From a bacterium A37T11 (GTDB lineage: Bacteria; Bacteroidota; Bacteroidia; Sphingobacteriales; Sphingobacteriaceae), in the NCBI GenBank assembly GCA_900109895.1, contig FOBR01000001.1, positions 359,332 through 423,331 on the forward strand: 64,000 nucleotides of DNA. The letters are read 5' to 3'. The number at the start of each line of letters is the position of its first letter. Positions within the stretch are counted from its first letter, which is position 1. Below, in pieces: positions 1 through 8,639 of this stretch. The notes below the pieces were generated by a model. It ran no database searches, was not told where the DNA came from, and worked only from the letters and a program-made list of their open reading frames with translations. Both the position numbers and the translations under genes were made by a program.

Positions 1-216
1 ATGATGATTTGGGTCAGGAGCAGGCAATCCAATCTTTGTTAGACGGGAGGGCAACCAAGAGGTAGCCGCGCGAAAAATACGCGCCGGGGCATCCAACTTA
101 TATTCCAGGTGTTCGTAAGATTCTTTGAAATATTTTTCCAAATCCCTACGTTGTACTTTTAGCCTCGTTATTTCGGCTTTCAGCTCCGTTTGATTGCTTA
201 TTTTGTTCTTCGTCAT
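1..216 (-). CDS. Partial small coiled-coil-like protein (N-terminus only, runs off the left edge)
   Basis: An open frame begins at an ATG at 216 and stays open to base 1, giving at least 72 residues. It starts MTKNKISNQTELKAEITRLK, followed by a charged helical segment and a stretch rich in aromatic and proline residues. It overlaps the 3' end of the holin-III-like gene by 71 bp in another frame. Small proteins of this kind often follow YtxH and holin-III genes in Bacteroidota, so this is probably the third gene of that operon. No function can be assigned. The start is inferred from the first ATG, since no clear ribosome site is visible. Confidence 0.6.
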   Translation of the reverse strand, partial: MTKNKISNQTELKAEITRLKVQRRDLEKYFKESYEHLEYKLDAPARIFRAATSWLPSRLTKIGLPAPDPNHH

Positions 217-571
217 CGTCAGTATCGTTCCAATTTTTTAGTACCCGGGCTATGGTCAGTTCTGTCACCTTTTTTTCCAGCGCTTTGCGGGTCCAGGTAA
301 CCAGCAATATAAAAATAATGAAAAGCCCCCCTGTTGCCAGGAAACCCAGCGAGTTGCTATGCAGCAATTCACTGAGCCAGAAACCCAGAGATAAGCTAAA
401 GAAAAAAAGTACAAATAGCGCCAAAAGGCCTCTTAACAAATCTGTAAATAAATCTGCAATGACCCTTGACACACGGTCTGTCACTTGAAGAAGTACCAAA
501 TGCCTTCTATTGTTTGCGTACTCCTTTACCTTCCCGAAAAGTTCCTTTAGGGAAAATTTTTGCTCATCCAT
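146..571 (-). CDS. Holin-III-like inner-membrane protein (DUF1469 / Phage_holin_3_6 type)
   Basis: A 141-residue protein with an amphipathic N-terminus and two adjacent hydrophobic helices (about residues 45-65 and 75-95), then a charged, disordered tail rich in D, E, N and S. This is the layout of the Phage_holin_3_6 family. Despite its name, that family is mostly chromosomal and accompanies YtxH stress proteins. It lies 15 bp downstream of the YtxH gene on the same strand, so the two are probably cotranscribed. A role in the envelope or stress response is inferred; real holin activity is not implied. Confidence 0.75.
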   Translation of the reverse strand: MDEQKFSLKELFGKVKEYANNRRHLVLLQVTDRVSRVIADLFTDLLRGLLALFVLFFFSLSLGFWLSELLHSNSLGFLATGGLFIIFILLVTWTRKALEKKVTELTIARVLKNWNDTDDDEEQNKQSNGAESRNNEAKSTT

Positions 572-586
572 GTATTAAGCCTATAT

Positions 587-856
587 TCAGGCGTGTTCTT
601 CAAACTCCTCTTGAAGATCTTGTTCACCTTTGCCTACTTTTGCCTTAATGGTAGAAATGACTTTTTCTTTCAAATCTGCCAATTGTTCTATCTGCTCTGC
701 CGTCCGTTCTTTAATCGCATCTCCCAAATCCTTCAGTGAATCACTCAGCTTATCGCGTGTTTCTGAACCTTTATCAGGTGCAAACAAAATACCTAACGCT
801 GCCCCAGCAGCCAATCCAGCTAATAATGCAGCTAAAATTTTCGAATTATCTTTCAT
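587..856 (-). CDS. YtxH domain-containing general-stress-type protein
   Basis: An 89-residue protein with a short charged start, one glycine/alanine-rich transmembrane segment ([20 protein letters not shown], about residues 8-27), then a long amphipathic helix of K, E and D repeats. This is the YtxH (PF12732) architecture. It is the first gene of a three-gene minus-strand operon. The 113 bp upstream (857-969) hold no other gene and no perfect TAnnTTTG box. YtxH proteins are linked to general stress in Firmicutes; the role in Bacteroidota is unknown. Confidence 0.85.
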   Translation of the reverse strand: MKDNSKILAALLAGLAAGAALGILFAPDKGSETRDKLSDSLKDLGDAIKERTAEQIEQLADLKEKVISTIKAKVGKGEQDLQEEFEEHA

Positions 857-969
857 ACTATTTCCAATTAAATTATTTCAACGATCCTTTAAATGGTTGG
901 TAATTTACATTACCTTCTATTTTTATATTACAAACAAACTAGCAAACAGTTTGCCAAAGATGCAAAATC

Positions 970-1743
970 CTAAAAGCGCGGTTTTCGTTTTTCAAGGAAT
1001 GCCGATACTCCTTCTTTAAAATCGGCCGTACCAAAACAACTCGAAAACGCTGCTTTTTCGGTTTCATAGCCGTTCTCATTGGGTAATAACCCCGCATTTA
1101 CAGCCTTTATAGCCGCAGCAACAGCACTTGCAGACCGTGAACCAATTACTGCCAACAAACCGTCAGCCCTCTCCAATAGCTCACCAGGTGCCCAAAGTTC
1201 ATTGACCAATCCGATGTGCAGCGCCTGTTCTGCGGAGATCATTTCTCCCGTCAGGATCATTTGAAGGGCCCTGCCCCTACCCACCAGTTGCGTGAGGCGT
1301 TGCGTGCCGCCATATCCTGGTATCAGACCCAACGATACTTCGGGCAACCCCAGCCGCGCATGAGGTACCGAAAGCCGGATATGACACGCCATAGCGAGCT
1401 CCAGGCCTCCCCCCAGAGCAAAACCATTAATGGCCGCAATAAACGGCTTAGGGGCATGGTGTATCAGGTCAAATACCTGCGCCTGTCCTGTGGAAGCTAA
1501 TTCATAGGCCTGATGGGCATCAAAATCAGCAAAATCAGCAATGTCAGCCCCAGCTACGAACGCCTTATTACCGGCCCCTGTAATCACCACCCCTTTTATT
1601 CCATCATCACTCAGTACATCGCTGATCGCCTCGTGCAACTCAGCAAGCGTTTCCCGGTCCAAGGCATTTAACTTTGCCTCCCGGTTAATTGTTATATGAC
1701 ACGCTTGTGCATATTGAGCAACTAAAAGATGTTGAAATTTCAT
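970..1743 (-). CDS. Enoyl-CoA hydratase/isomerase family protein
   Basis: A 257-residue crotonase-fold enzyme. It has the oxyanion-hole segments KAFVAGADIADF (about residue 63) and NGFALGGGLELAMACHIRLS (about 106-125), then LPEVSLGLIPGYGGTQRL, where the second catalytic Glu lies. Both catalytic Glu positions of hydratases are present, so it probably hydrates trans-2-enoyl-CoA in fatty-acid or amino-acid degradation. The product cannot be narrowed further. It begins 26 bp after the stop of the DUF5686-type gene on the same strand and may be cotranscribed with it. Confidence 0.88.
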   Translation of the reverse strand: MKFQHLLVAQYAQACHITINREAKLNALDRETLAELHEAISDVLSDDGIKGVVITGAGNKAFVAGADIADFADFDAHQAYELASTGQAQVFDLIHHAPKPFIAAINGFALGGGLELAMACHIRLSVPHARLGLPEVSLGLIPGYGGTQRLTQLVGRGRALQMILTGEMISAEQALHIGLVNELWAPGELLERADGLLAVIGSRSASAVAAAIKAVNAGLLPNENGYETEKAAFSSCFGTADFKEGVSAFLEKRKPRF

Positions 1744-1769
1744 AAAAAGCTATTCAAGTAAGTCCTGGG

Positions 1770-4322
1770 CTAAAACCCGATGTCAAGCCCGAAATTAAAG
1801 CCCCCACCCGGAATATTTTGATGGTTAAGGTACGTCAATCGCTTAACATATTCAACTTTCAGGAAACTAAATATATTTTCCAGCCCAAAACCGACTTCCA
1901 TATAAGGTTTGGATTCAAGCGTGAATGTACCATTTTTACCGTCCTTATCCAACGGAAAATTGAGTAACCCTAAATTGTTGGCAGGCCTGTTCCGATCGCT
2001 TAAACCACCATATAAAAGCTTAAATTGAACCGTCTCGCGCAATTTTAATTTTTTGATCAGTGGAATCTTGTTGAGAAAAAACCCGCCAAAATTCTGCTTA
2101 ATACTAAAATTGACATATCTGTCACTCACAAACTCCAGGTCGTTCATCAAGCTGAATGAATTGGAGGAAACCAAATAACTGTGGTTAGCATTCGGGATAT
2201 ACAATAGTGGAAAAGGCAGCGTTCCCCAAACCTTACCACCGGTTAAATAAATATTGGCCGTACCCAGTTGAGAAAAGAACATCTTTTTAAAGATCGTTAA
2301 CTCCAGGTTGCTATAATTATATTGTCCATCCAGCAAACCCTTCAGTCCAAGCCGGTATTGCAAGGAAAATACCGGCCGGCCATTAGCAATGGCCTCCCGG
2401 TTAAGATTGCGCTGGTAGAATTGTTCGCCCGGTGCCCACCGCCATTCCATACCTATCTCCGTAGCTTTGACAGGCCCCACGGTATCGCTAACCGGGCCCG
2501 ATCGCACAAAAGGCAATCGCCAAGTGCCCCCCTGGCTTAAGGAATTTAAAGATGTATGCAAGCGTACATGATTGCCAAATTCAACAAAATGTTCTAATTT
2601 ATACTGCTTATAGTCAAGCCAGCGGTCATTATCGCCCCTTCTGAAGGAGCCAAAAAAACTATCCCCATTGGTAAATTGAAGAACATCCCCTGGCGTATTG
2701 ATCTCGTGCTGTACACTTGCCTGCAGGTAATTGGCCGGATACTGACCAATGGGTTTCCCATTTAACGTATAGGCGCCCCGGGCTAGGTATTTGAGTCGCT
2801 CATCCCTGAAACCATAGGCAACGTATCCGTCCCCATAAAATTTACGGCTCAGTTCGGGCGTAGTTCGCCCTCCCAGGCGAAAACGGTTGCCCTCTATCGG
2901 ATTGCGGCTATACACATACTCCAGCGGCCCCAGCTCAATGTCACCTACCCGTTTATAGCTGGTCAGGAGAAAGGTAGACCATTCCAACAGTCGGTTAAAT
3001 GAGCGCATGTGGTTTAGGCTATCGGTATTGGCATAGGCCTTCGCCTCCGTCGTCTTCAGGGCTACAGGGCGGTTAAGCTGCCAGTAGCTTTCAGGCCGTA
3101 CTGTGCTGTCCAGGCGAACCAACTGCTGCCCCGCAAACACCCGGTCGGGCACCGGATCATGGATATTCATGTGCGTAAAAACAATGGTGCGCTGACCAAA
3201 TGCACCCTTATTGCTATTAGCAATACTAAAGTTGCTCCGCAAGTCATATTTGCTGGGCAAATACTTTCCGGAGCTGTCCAACTGGAACTCAAAGGTGGTA
3301 TTCAAACTATCCACCCAATTCAGGTTGGCCTGTTTGTGAACCTCCAATTGTGCAAACTGCAGTGCATACCGGCCATCCAGGCTCACATGCAGCGTGCCCG
3401 AGAACAACCTGTCAGTGGTGTTACGGGGCTCAAAACGCAGGTTAACGACACGCTGTCCTCCAGCCAGCGTCAACGTATCGGTAATGTAAAAACGGTAGAA
3501 AATTGGCGAGCTGGGAGATAAAGGACTCAAAAATGGCTTATTGAGAATGATCAGATCATTGTCATAAACATCCAAATCCCGGTACAAAAATTTAAAAAAT
3601 GTGGTCAGGTTGTCGTTTTGGACATAGCGCTTATCAAATTCGACTTTTTTATTGGCTTCAATAATCGTCTTACTACTGGATGGATGACGGGTACGGTATT
3701 GTTGGTTTACCTGCTCCTCCAGATAAACCGGCAAAAACGAGCGTCCCTTTTGCATGGTCGTATCCACGTTATCAAAGTAAAATTTATACTTTTTAAGCAT
3801 AAAATTATTTTTAAAGAAATTAGGCACATTGCTGATGGCAAAATGCAGCTTGGTATATTCCTTATAGGAGGCCTGTGCCACTGCCGAAAACCTGTTTTCA
3901 TCTTTATGGGCAATGACCTCGCGGATAAGGTCCACAGCGGGGTTGCCCTTATTACGGTACTTGGACTTCCCGGAATTGACCTGAACTTCCTGCAAGGTCT
4001 CTAACGCATTTTCCAAATTTACTTTCAGAACAGCTGAATGGCCCGTCCATGATTTCGACAGCAGCTTATAACCCACCAGCGAAAAATAAAGCGTCCCGGA
4101 ACTATCCGGAAGCGTCAGTTCAAAATGCCCTTCTTTATCGGTAGTAGTACCTATCGTGGATTTATAAACCGTAATATTCACATAAGCCAGCGGTTTCTGT
4201 GTCGTCCCGTCATGCACCGTCCCGCTGACCTTAGTTTGGGCATTCATTTGCAAACTTATGAGGCTGCAAAATAATACAGTACAAAAAAAAGCAATACCCT
4301 TATATATACCCGTCCCTGTCAT
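1770..4322 (-). CDS. DUF5686 / carboxypeptidase-regulatory-like outer-membrane protein
   Basis: About 850 residues. A signal peptide (MTGTGIYKGIAFFCTVLFCS, ending at MNAQ) precedes a CarboxypepD_reg-like beta-sandwich (about residues 23-105, GTVHDGTTQKPLAYVNITV). A long region of alternating beta strands to the C-terminus follows, as in the DUF5686 outer-membrane family. The ATG at 4322 is chosen because the signal peptide starts there; an upstream in-frame ATG at 4355 would add 11 polar residues. Members are presumed outer-membrane beta-barrels of unknown substrate. It diverges from the L,D-transpeptidase gene. Confidence 0.8.
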   Translation of the reverse strand: MTGTGIYKGIAFFCTVLFCSLISLQMNAQTKVSGTVHDGTTQKPLAYVNITVYKSTIGTTTDKEGHFELTLPDSSGTLYFSLVGYKLLSKSWTGHSAVLKVNLENALETLQEVQVNSGKSKYRNKGNPAVDLIREVIAHKDENRFSAVAQASYKEYTKLHFAISNVPNFFKNNFMLKKYKFYFDNVDTTMQKGRSFLPVYLEEQVNQQYRTRHPSSSKTIIEANKKVEFDKRYVQNDNLTTFFKFLYRDLDVYDNDLIILNKPFLSPLSPSSPIFYRFYITDTLTLAGGQRVVNLRFEPRNTTDRLFSGTLHVSLDGRYALQFAQLEVHKQANLNWVDSLNTTFEFQLDSSGKYLPSKYDLRSNFSIANSNKGAFGQRTIVFTHMNIHDPVPDRVFAGQQLVRLDSTVRPESYWQLNRPVALKTTEAKAYANTDSLNHMRSFNRLLEWSTFLLTSYKRVGDIELGPLEYVYSRNPIEGNRFRLGGRTTPELSRKFYGDGYVAYGFRDERLKYLARGAYTLNGKPIGQYPANYLQASVQHEINTPGDVLQFTNGDSFFGSFRRGDNDRWLDYKQYKLEHFVEFGNHVRLHTSLNSLSQGGTWRLPFVRSGPVSDTVGPVKATEIGMEWRWAPGEQFYQRNLNREAIANGRPVFSLQYRLGLKGLLDGQYNYSNLELTIFKKMFFSQLGTANIYLTGGKVWGTLPFPLLYIPNANHSYLVSSNSFSLMNDLEFVSDRYVNFSIKQNFGGFFLNKIPLIKKLKLRETVQFKLLYGGLSDRNRPANNLGLLNFPLDKDGKNGTFTLESKPYMEVGFGLENIFSFLKVEYVKRLTYLNHQNIPGGGFNFGLDIGF

Positions 4323-4435
4323 TCTTAGCTTCCATTCTCTGCAAATTGCCCACAATATACATTTTATCAGCCAACTGGAAAGGTAACTTTTATCATTTAT
4401 TTTTTCTCAAACACTTTTTTTTAATTATTAATATA

Positions 4436-4443
4436 TACTTTTG
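4436..4443 (+). promoter_or_regulatory. Candidate -7 promoter box (TACTTTTG) for the L,D-transpeptidase gene
   Basis: TACTTTTG matches the Bacteroidota -7 consensus TAnnTTTG exactly and lies 28 bp before the ATG at 4472. The upstream sequence is very T-rich and no single -33 TTTG can be picked out. Confidence 0.55.
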
Positions 4444-4471
4444 TAGTAATAGGAAATACTTAGATGACTAT

Positions 4472-5230
4472 ATGATGAATACGAAGAGAAGTACCTTGCT
4501 ATTGTCCTTTTGTCTTTTGGCAGCTGCGGTGGTTACCATTAGCAGCAGTAAATCGGCGCTTACAGATCACAAACCAACTGAAGTTAAATATCCAAAAGCA
4601 TCGGCTATGCTTTCAGAAGTTGCCATGAACACATATCTGCATTGCAACCTGTCACAGGCCGAACTTGACTCGAATGTCTTTAAAAAGGCCTGCATTGGCT
4701 TCTTCAATCTTAAAGCGCGCGGAAAGGTTGCACCCAGTCCGGCCATACTTACTATAGCAGACCTAAGCCTGTCAAGCAAAAAGAAACGGCTTTGGGTCAT
4801 AGACCTTGAACATCAACGCTTGCTGATGCATACCTGGGTAGCACATGGACAGGGCAGCGGAGGCGATATTGCCACCCAATTTTCTAACGACAATGAATCG
4901 CACCAAAGCAGTCTGGGATTTTATGTCACAGGTGAGGTATACCAGGGTAAGCACGGCCGTTCACTCCGCCTGGATGGCATGGATAAAGGTTTTAATGATC
5001 ATGCCCGCGAGCGGGCAATTGTGCTTCATGGCGCTCCTTATGTAAGTGGGCAAGCTATCCGGAACCTTGCCCGACTGGGCCGCAGCTTTGGTTGCCCAGC
5101 TGTCCCCACCGCATTAAGTGACCAAATTATTAACCTCATTAAGGGAAAAACAGTTCTTTTTGTCTATGCTAAAACGGCCGACTATCGGTCAGCCTATTTA
5201 GATGAAAATGCCGCCAATAACCTCCTGTAA
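4472..5230 (+). CDS. Murein L,D-transpeptidase catalytic domain family protein (YkuD_2 type)
   Basis: A 252-residue exported protein. The signal sequence starts at MMNTKRSTLLLSFCLLAAAV; the ATG at 4472 is chosen over a longer in-frame extension because the hydrophobic core starts there and a -7 box lies upstream. The C-terminal half carries the L,D-transpeptidase signature: HGAPYVSG with the catalytic His, then GRSFGCPAVP with the nucleophilic Cys. The enzyme should form 3-3 cross-links in peptidoglycan or attach proteins to it, in the periplasm. It converges with gldH, whose stop codon directly abuts its own. Confidence 0.88.
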   Translation: MMNTKRSTLLLSFCLLAAAVVTISSSKSALTDHKPTEVKYPKASAMLSEVAMNTYLHCNLSQAELDSNVFKKACIGFFNLKARGKVAPSPAILTIADLSLSSKKKRLWVIDLEHQRLLMHTWVAHGQGSGGDIATQFSNDNESHQSSLGFYVTGEVYQGKHGRSLRLDGMDKGFNDHARERAIVLHGAPYVSGQAIRNLARLGRSFGCPAVPTALSDQIINLIKGKTVLFVYAKTADYRSAYLDENAANNLL

Positions 5231-5710
5231 TTAATGGCCTGTGTGAGGTGTCACACGTAAACCCACATCCTGTATTTCTGCCAGCGGGTTTTCGCGCATA
5301 TTCTGTTCCACGCTAAACACATAATTCCCTTCATCCGGAAAATGGTACGCATTGGCAAAGCAAACCTGCCGTGAGTATAAATTTCCGGACCCTTTACCTA
5401 GCCACCTTCCGTCTGTTTCTGCCAGTTTTAGTTCTATCCGTATACTGGTTTTTCGTCCATTTGGATACTGTTGATGAACCACTAAATACAGGTTGGAATA
5501 TTTATAAGCTGCGGTATGACGAAGATGAAGGTATAAGTTATAAGGCTTGGAAATATCCGATATTCTCACTGTAAAGGCCGGTTTATAGGTATATTCCCAT
5601 TTTTGATTAGCAATTGGCAAACTCTCATCCAGCAATGCATCGTCCTTGCAGGCCATAAAACAAAATAATAAGCCCAATAAAATCCGGATTCTTCCATGCT
5701 TAATTTGCAT
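5231..5710 (-). CDS. gldH: Gliding motility lipoprotein GldH
   Basis: 159 residues starting MQIKHGRIRILLGLLFCF, with a lipobox ending in the Cys of FMAC followed by KDD. That is a typical Bacteroidota lipoprotein start with acidic export signal. The body is a single beta-rich domain, as in GldH. The ATG at 5710 overlaps the last 11 bp of ricT, pointing to translational coupling. The order holB-ricT-gldH is conserved across Bacteroidota, which strengthens the call. GldH is needed for type IX secretion and gliding in Flavobacterium; whether this organism glides cannot be told from this window. Confidence 0.82.
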   Translation of the reverse strand: MQIKHGRIRILLGLLFCFMACKDDALLDESLPIANQKWEYTYKPAFTVRISDISKPYNLYLHLRHTAAYKYSNLYLVVHQQYPNGRKTSIRIELKLAETDGRWLGKGSGNLYSRQVCFANAYHFPDEGNYVFSVEQNMRENPLAEIQDVGLRVTPHTGH

Positions 5711-7010
5711 TATTACCATCCGGTTTATGTTGATCGCCACCACTACGCCTGTTTCCACGCCTTCTTTTATTCCGGTTATTGCCCGCTTTGACCGATGGGG
5801 CTGTAGAGACTGCTGATACTATTGCTGGCTTTTCGGCTGTGTCTGCCAAATTTTTTGCGGCAGCTTGTGGTTTTTTACGCCGCTTAGATTTTTTCCCGCC
5901 CCTTTGGGTCCTTCTGTCATCCAGTCGGGTTAAGCTATCCTGCCCAACCACATTTTCATAATCGTATGCTACGGGTGCAGGTGTATTTGCCAATTCGACT
6001 TTCTCTTCCCGGATATCCTCGGGCTTGATCCCTTCCTTATTTAATTTGGCCAGCTCCTTTACCTTAAGCGTACTTAGTGGAATCCAGTTTTCATCATCCG
6101 GATAACTAAACCACATCAATTTCTTAAAAATATCAGTTTTTTGTAACCGGGCTACCCCTTTTTTGGTTTCCAACCGTTCAATATCGTTCGGAATATCTTT
6201 CAGGGCATCCATGTAAGTATCCAGCTCATAATTAAGGCAGCATTTCAATTTGCCACATTGGCCGGCCAGTTTCAGGGTGTTGAGTGATAAGTTTTGGTAT
6301 CGGGCTGCCGAGGTGGAAACCGATTTAAAATCGGTTAACCAGGTAGAGCAGCAAAGCTCCCTGCCGCAGGATCCAATGCCGCCCAGGCGGCTTGCTTCCT
6401 GGCGCATGCCTATTTGCCGCATTTCAATACGAACACGAAATGCCTCAGCCATCTTTTTGATCAGCTCCCGGAAATCTACCCTTCCTTCAGCCGTGTAATA
6501 AAAGGTGGCCTTGCTTTTATCCCCCTGATAGTCCACATCGCTTAGCTTCATAGATAAACCAAGTGTCAGCGCCAGCTTTCGGGCGCGGTGCATGGTTTCC
6601 CATTCCAGCTCCTTTGCAGCCTGGTATTTTTCAGCATCCGCCACAGAAGCTTTGCGGTAAATCTTTCTGGTTATACTCTCGGCCGTTACCTTGCTTTTTT
6701 TCAACTGCAGGCGCACCAATTCGCCGGTAAGCGATACGTGGCCTATATCATAGCCACCTGTTGTGGTTTCTACCACCACCATTTCGCCCATTTCAAGGTA
6801 ATGGTTGTCGGCATTGATATAAAAGTCTTTTCGGGAGCCTTTGAACCTAATTTCTACAATATTAAAAGGCTTATAATTAGCCGGCATATCCATGTGGCTT
6901 AGCCAGTCATATACATCCAGTTTATTACATCCGCTGGTCATACAAGAGCCATTGCTCTGACAACCTGCAGGGGCACAGCCCCCGCCGGATGAACATGTGT
7001 TACATCCCAT
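5700..7010 (-). CDS. ricT: PSP1-domain regulator RicT/YaaT
   Basis: 436 residues. The N-terminus is Cys-rich (C3, C6, C12, C17, C23, C28), followed by the PSP1 domain (about residues 45-310). That domain carries the conserved Cys cluster around GSCGRELCCSTWL and GQCGKLKCCLNYE, which binds iron-sulfur clusters in the B. subtilis Ric complex. The C-terminal 100 residues are a basic, disordered tail with RGGKKSKRRKK and NRNKRRRGNRRSGG, suggestive of RNA contact. In Firmicutes RicT works with RNase Y; the Bacteroidota role is unknown. The ATG directly follows the holB stop (TAA-ATG), so the genes are coupled. Confidence 0.85.
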   Translation of the reverse strand: MGCNTCSSGGGCAPAGCQSNGSCMTSGCNKLDVYDWLSHMDMPANYKPFNIVEIRFKGSRKDFYINADNHYLEMGEMVVVETTTGGYDIGHVSLTGELVRLQLKKSKVTAESITRKIYRKASVADAEKYQAAKELEWETMHRARKLALTLGLSMKLSDVDYQGDKSKATFYYTAEGRVDFRELIKKMAEAFRVRIEMRQIGMRQEASRLGGIGSCGRELCCSTWLTDFKSVSTSAARYQNLSLNTLKLAGQCGKLKCCLNYELDTYMDALKDIPNDIERLETKKGVARLQKTDIFKKLMWFSYPDDENWIPLSTLKVKELAKLNKEGIKPEDIREEKVELANTPAPVAYDYENVVGQDSLTRLDDRRTQRGGKKSKRRKKPQAAAKNLADTAEKPAIVSAVSTAPSVKAGNNRNKRRRGNRRSGGDQHKPDGNNAN

Positions 7011-8159
7011 TTATAGATATGTTGAGTCCGCCTCTCGGCGGAACGTTGCGTATTTAAAGTTTAAAACCAATTGCAAAGATACATCTAAAAACAATATTTT
7101 ACCGTTGGCATTACGTTCTATGTGGTAGTGGGCCTTTTCAAACACTTCTACTGCATTATCCAGCTGCTTTTCGGTATAGAGGCCGGCAAATTTTTCAGCA
7201 AAACCTTTCTCGGCACCGCTAAGTCTCATCAACGCCTCAGCGCCAGCCTTACACAGCAAAACCTGGCGCATCATACTGATGGCGTACAAGATAAAACTTT
7301 TTTGGTTCTCCCGGCCCATTTTAACCAAAATATCTTCCGAAAAATCGATCAGCGACAACCCTGAATCGGTCACGCAGTAGCGCAGCCATTGCACCAACAA
7401 CTCAAAATGATCGCTGTGTTCTTCATTAAGCAGGTTTAGTGCCCGTTGCACATTCCCTTCACTGATAAAAGCTGCCTGCCTTGCCTGCTGTTCCTGCACA
7501 TGCCCCACCTCCATCAGGTATGCTGCTACTTCGTCGTTTCCGGGCCGACTGACCTTAACCAGTTGCGTACGTGAAATAATCGTACTTAATAATTTGTCCG
7601 GATTTTCGGCCACCAAAAGGAACAACGTCTTGGCAGGTGGCTCTTCAATGAGTTTCAGCAGCGCATTTCCCTGCGAATCCAGGAATTCCGGCAGCCACAT
7701 AATGAGCACCTTATATTCGGCTTCGTAGGCTTTCAGGCTTAATTTTTTGATGATATGATGGGCCTCCGCAATGTTAATATTAGCCTGTTTATTTTCAGCA
7801 TTGAGCTGATTGCGCCAACATTCCAAGTCCAGGTAAGGATTGTTCAGAAAACAATTTCGCCAATCGCTGATATAATCAGCAGCCGTATCATCCTTATGTT
7901 TAGCAAAAAAGGGATAAGAAAAATGCAGGTCGGGATGGATGATCCGGGCATACTTACGGCAGGAGGTGCACACGCCGCAACTGTCGCTTTCCTGCTTATC
8001 CAGGCAATTGATGAATTGTGCATAAGCCAAGGCCAAGGCCAAACTGCCGCTTCCTTCAGGGCCCAGGAACAACTGTGCATGGCTTACCCGGTTTTCCCTG
8101 ACAGTATTTATGAGTCGTTCCTTCACGGCCACATGACCTATAATATCTTTAAATTGCAT
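7011..8159 (-). CDS. holB: DNA polymerase III subunit delta'
   Basis: 382 residues starting MQFKDIIGHVAVKERLI. The clamp-loader AAA+ fold is present: HAQLFLGPEGSGSLALALAY (degenerate P-loop with GSGS instead of GKT), four zinc-ligand Cys in CLDKQESDSCGVCTSCRKY, and LLKLIEEPPAKTLFLLVAENP with the SRC-like ISRTQLV. Delta' lacks ATPase activity, in agreement with the degenerate P-loop. The ATG at 8159 is chosen over the longer frame because the delta' fold begins there and a TATCTTTG promoter box lies 25 bp upstream. First gene of the holB-ricT-gldH operon. Confidence 0.9.
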   Translation of the reverse strand: MQFKDIIGHVAVKERLINTVRENRVSHAQLFLGPEGSGSLALALAYAQFINCLDKQESDSCGVCTSCRKYARIIHPDLHFSYPFFAKHKDDTAADYISDWRNCFLNNPYLDLECWRNQLNAENKQANINIAEAHHIIKKLSLKAYEAEYKVLIMWLPEFLDSQGNALLKLIEEPPAKTLFLLVAENPDKLLSTIISRTQLVKVSRPGNDEVAAYLMEVGHVQEQQARQAAFISEGNVQRALNLLNEEHSDHFELLVQWLRYCVTDSGLSLIDFSEDILVKMGRENQKSFILYAISMMRQVLLCKAGAEALMRLSGAEKGFAEKFAGLYTEKQLDNAVEVFEKAHYHIERNANGKILFLDVSLQLVLNFKYATFRREADSTYL

Positions 8160-8168
8160 ATCAATCCC

Positions 8169-8191
8169 TACATTTGCAAAAAACAAAGATA
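8169..8191. promoter_or_regulatory. Overlapping divergent promoters for holB (-) and ruvX (+)
   Basis: Two perfect TAnnTTTG boxes lie 7 bp apart on opposite strands. TACATTTG on the plus strand (8169-8176) is 22 bp before the ruvX ATG. TATCTTTG on the minus strand (8184-8191) is 24 bp before the holB ATG. The whole intergenic region is 39 bp, so RNA polymerase cannot occupy both promoters at once. Confidence 0.65.
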
Positions 8192-8198
8192 AGAGATT

Positions 8199-8621
8199 AT
8201 GCGGATAATGGCCTTTGATTACGGTACGAAACGTGTCGGAATAGCCGTGACCGATCCACTCCAGCTTATAGCCACAGCCCTAATTACATTGCATCCGGAC
8301 AAAGTAACTGACTTTTTAAAAGGCTATCTGGTAAATGAACCGGTCGAACGCTTTGTAGTGGGCATGCCTAAGCAAATGGATGGGAGTGATTCGCAAAGCG
8401 CACCCCATGTTAAAGGTTTTATACGACTGCTTAAAAAGACCTTTCCTGCGGTTGGGATTGTTACAATTGACGAACGATTTACTTCCAAAATGGCCTCCGC
8501 AGCCATCGCCCAAAGTGGCCTCAGTAAAAATAAAAGGCAGGATAAGGCCCTTGTTGACCGCGTTGCTGCAGTAATCATTTTACAATCATACATGGAACAA
8601 AATGCCTTTTTTAACGCCTAA
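8199..8621 (+). CDS. ruvX: Putative Holliday junction resolvase RuvX (YqgF)
   Basis: 140 residues with the YqgF RNase-H fold: MRIMAFDYGTKRVGIAVTDP holds the first catalytic Asp (D7), followed by FVVGMPKQMDGSDS, the Glu-bearing VTIDERFTSK, and KALVDRVAAVIILQSYM with the last acidic residue. Length and motifs are standard. In E. coli YqgF takes part in rRNA 5'-end maturation and RuvX is proposed as a resolvase. It is transcribed divergently from holB and is followed 18 bp later by the O-methyltransferase. Confidence 0.9.
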   Translation: MRIMAFDYGTKRVGIAVTDPLQLIATALITLHPDKVTDFLKGYLVNEPVERFVVGMPKQMDGSDSQSAPHVKGFIRLLKKTFPAVGIVTIDERFTSKMASAAIAQSGLSKNKRQDKALVDRVAAVIILQSYMEQNAFFNA

Positions 8622-8639
8622 TTCTTTTACTTTGCAACC

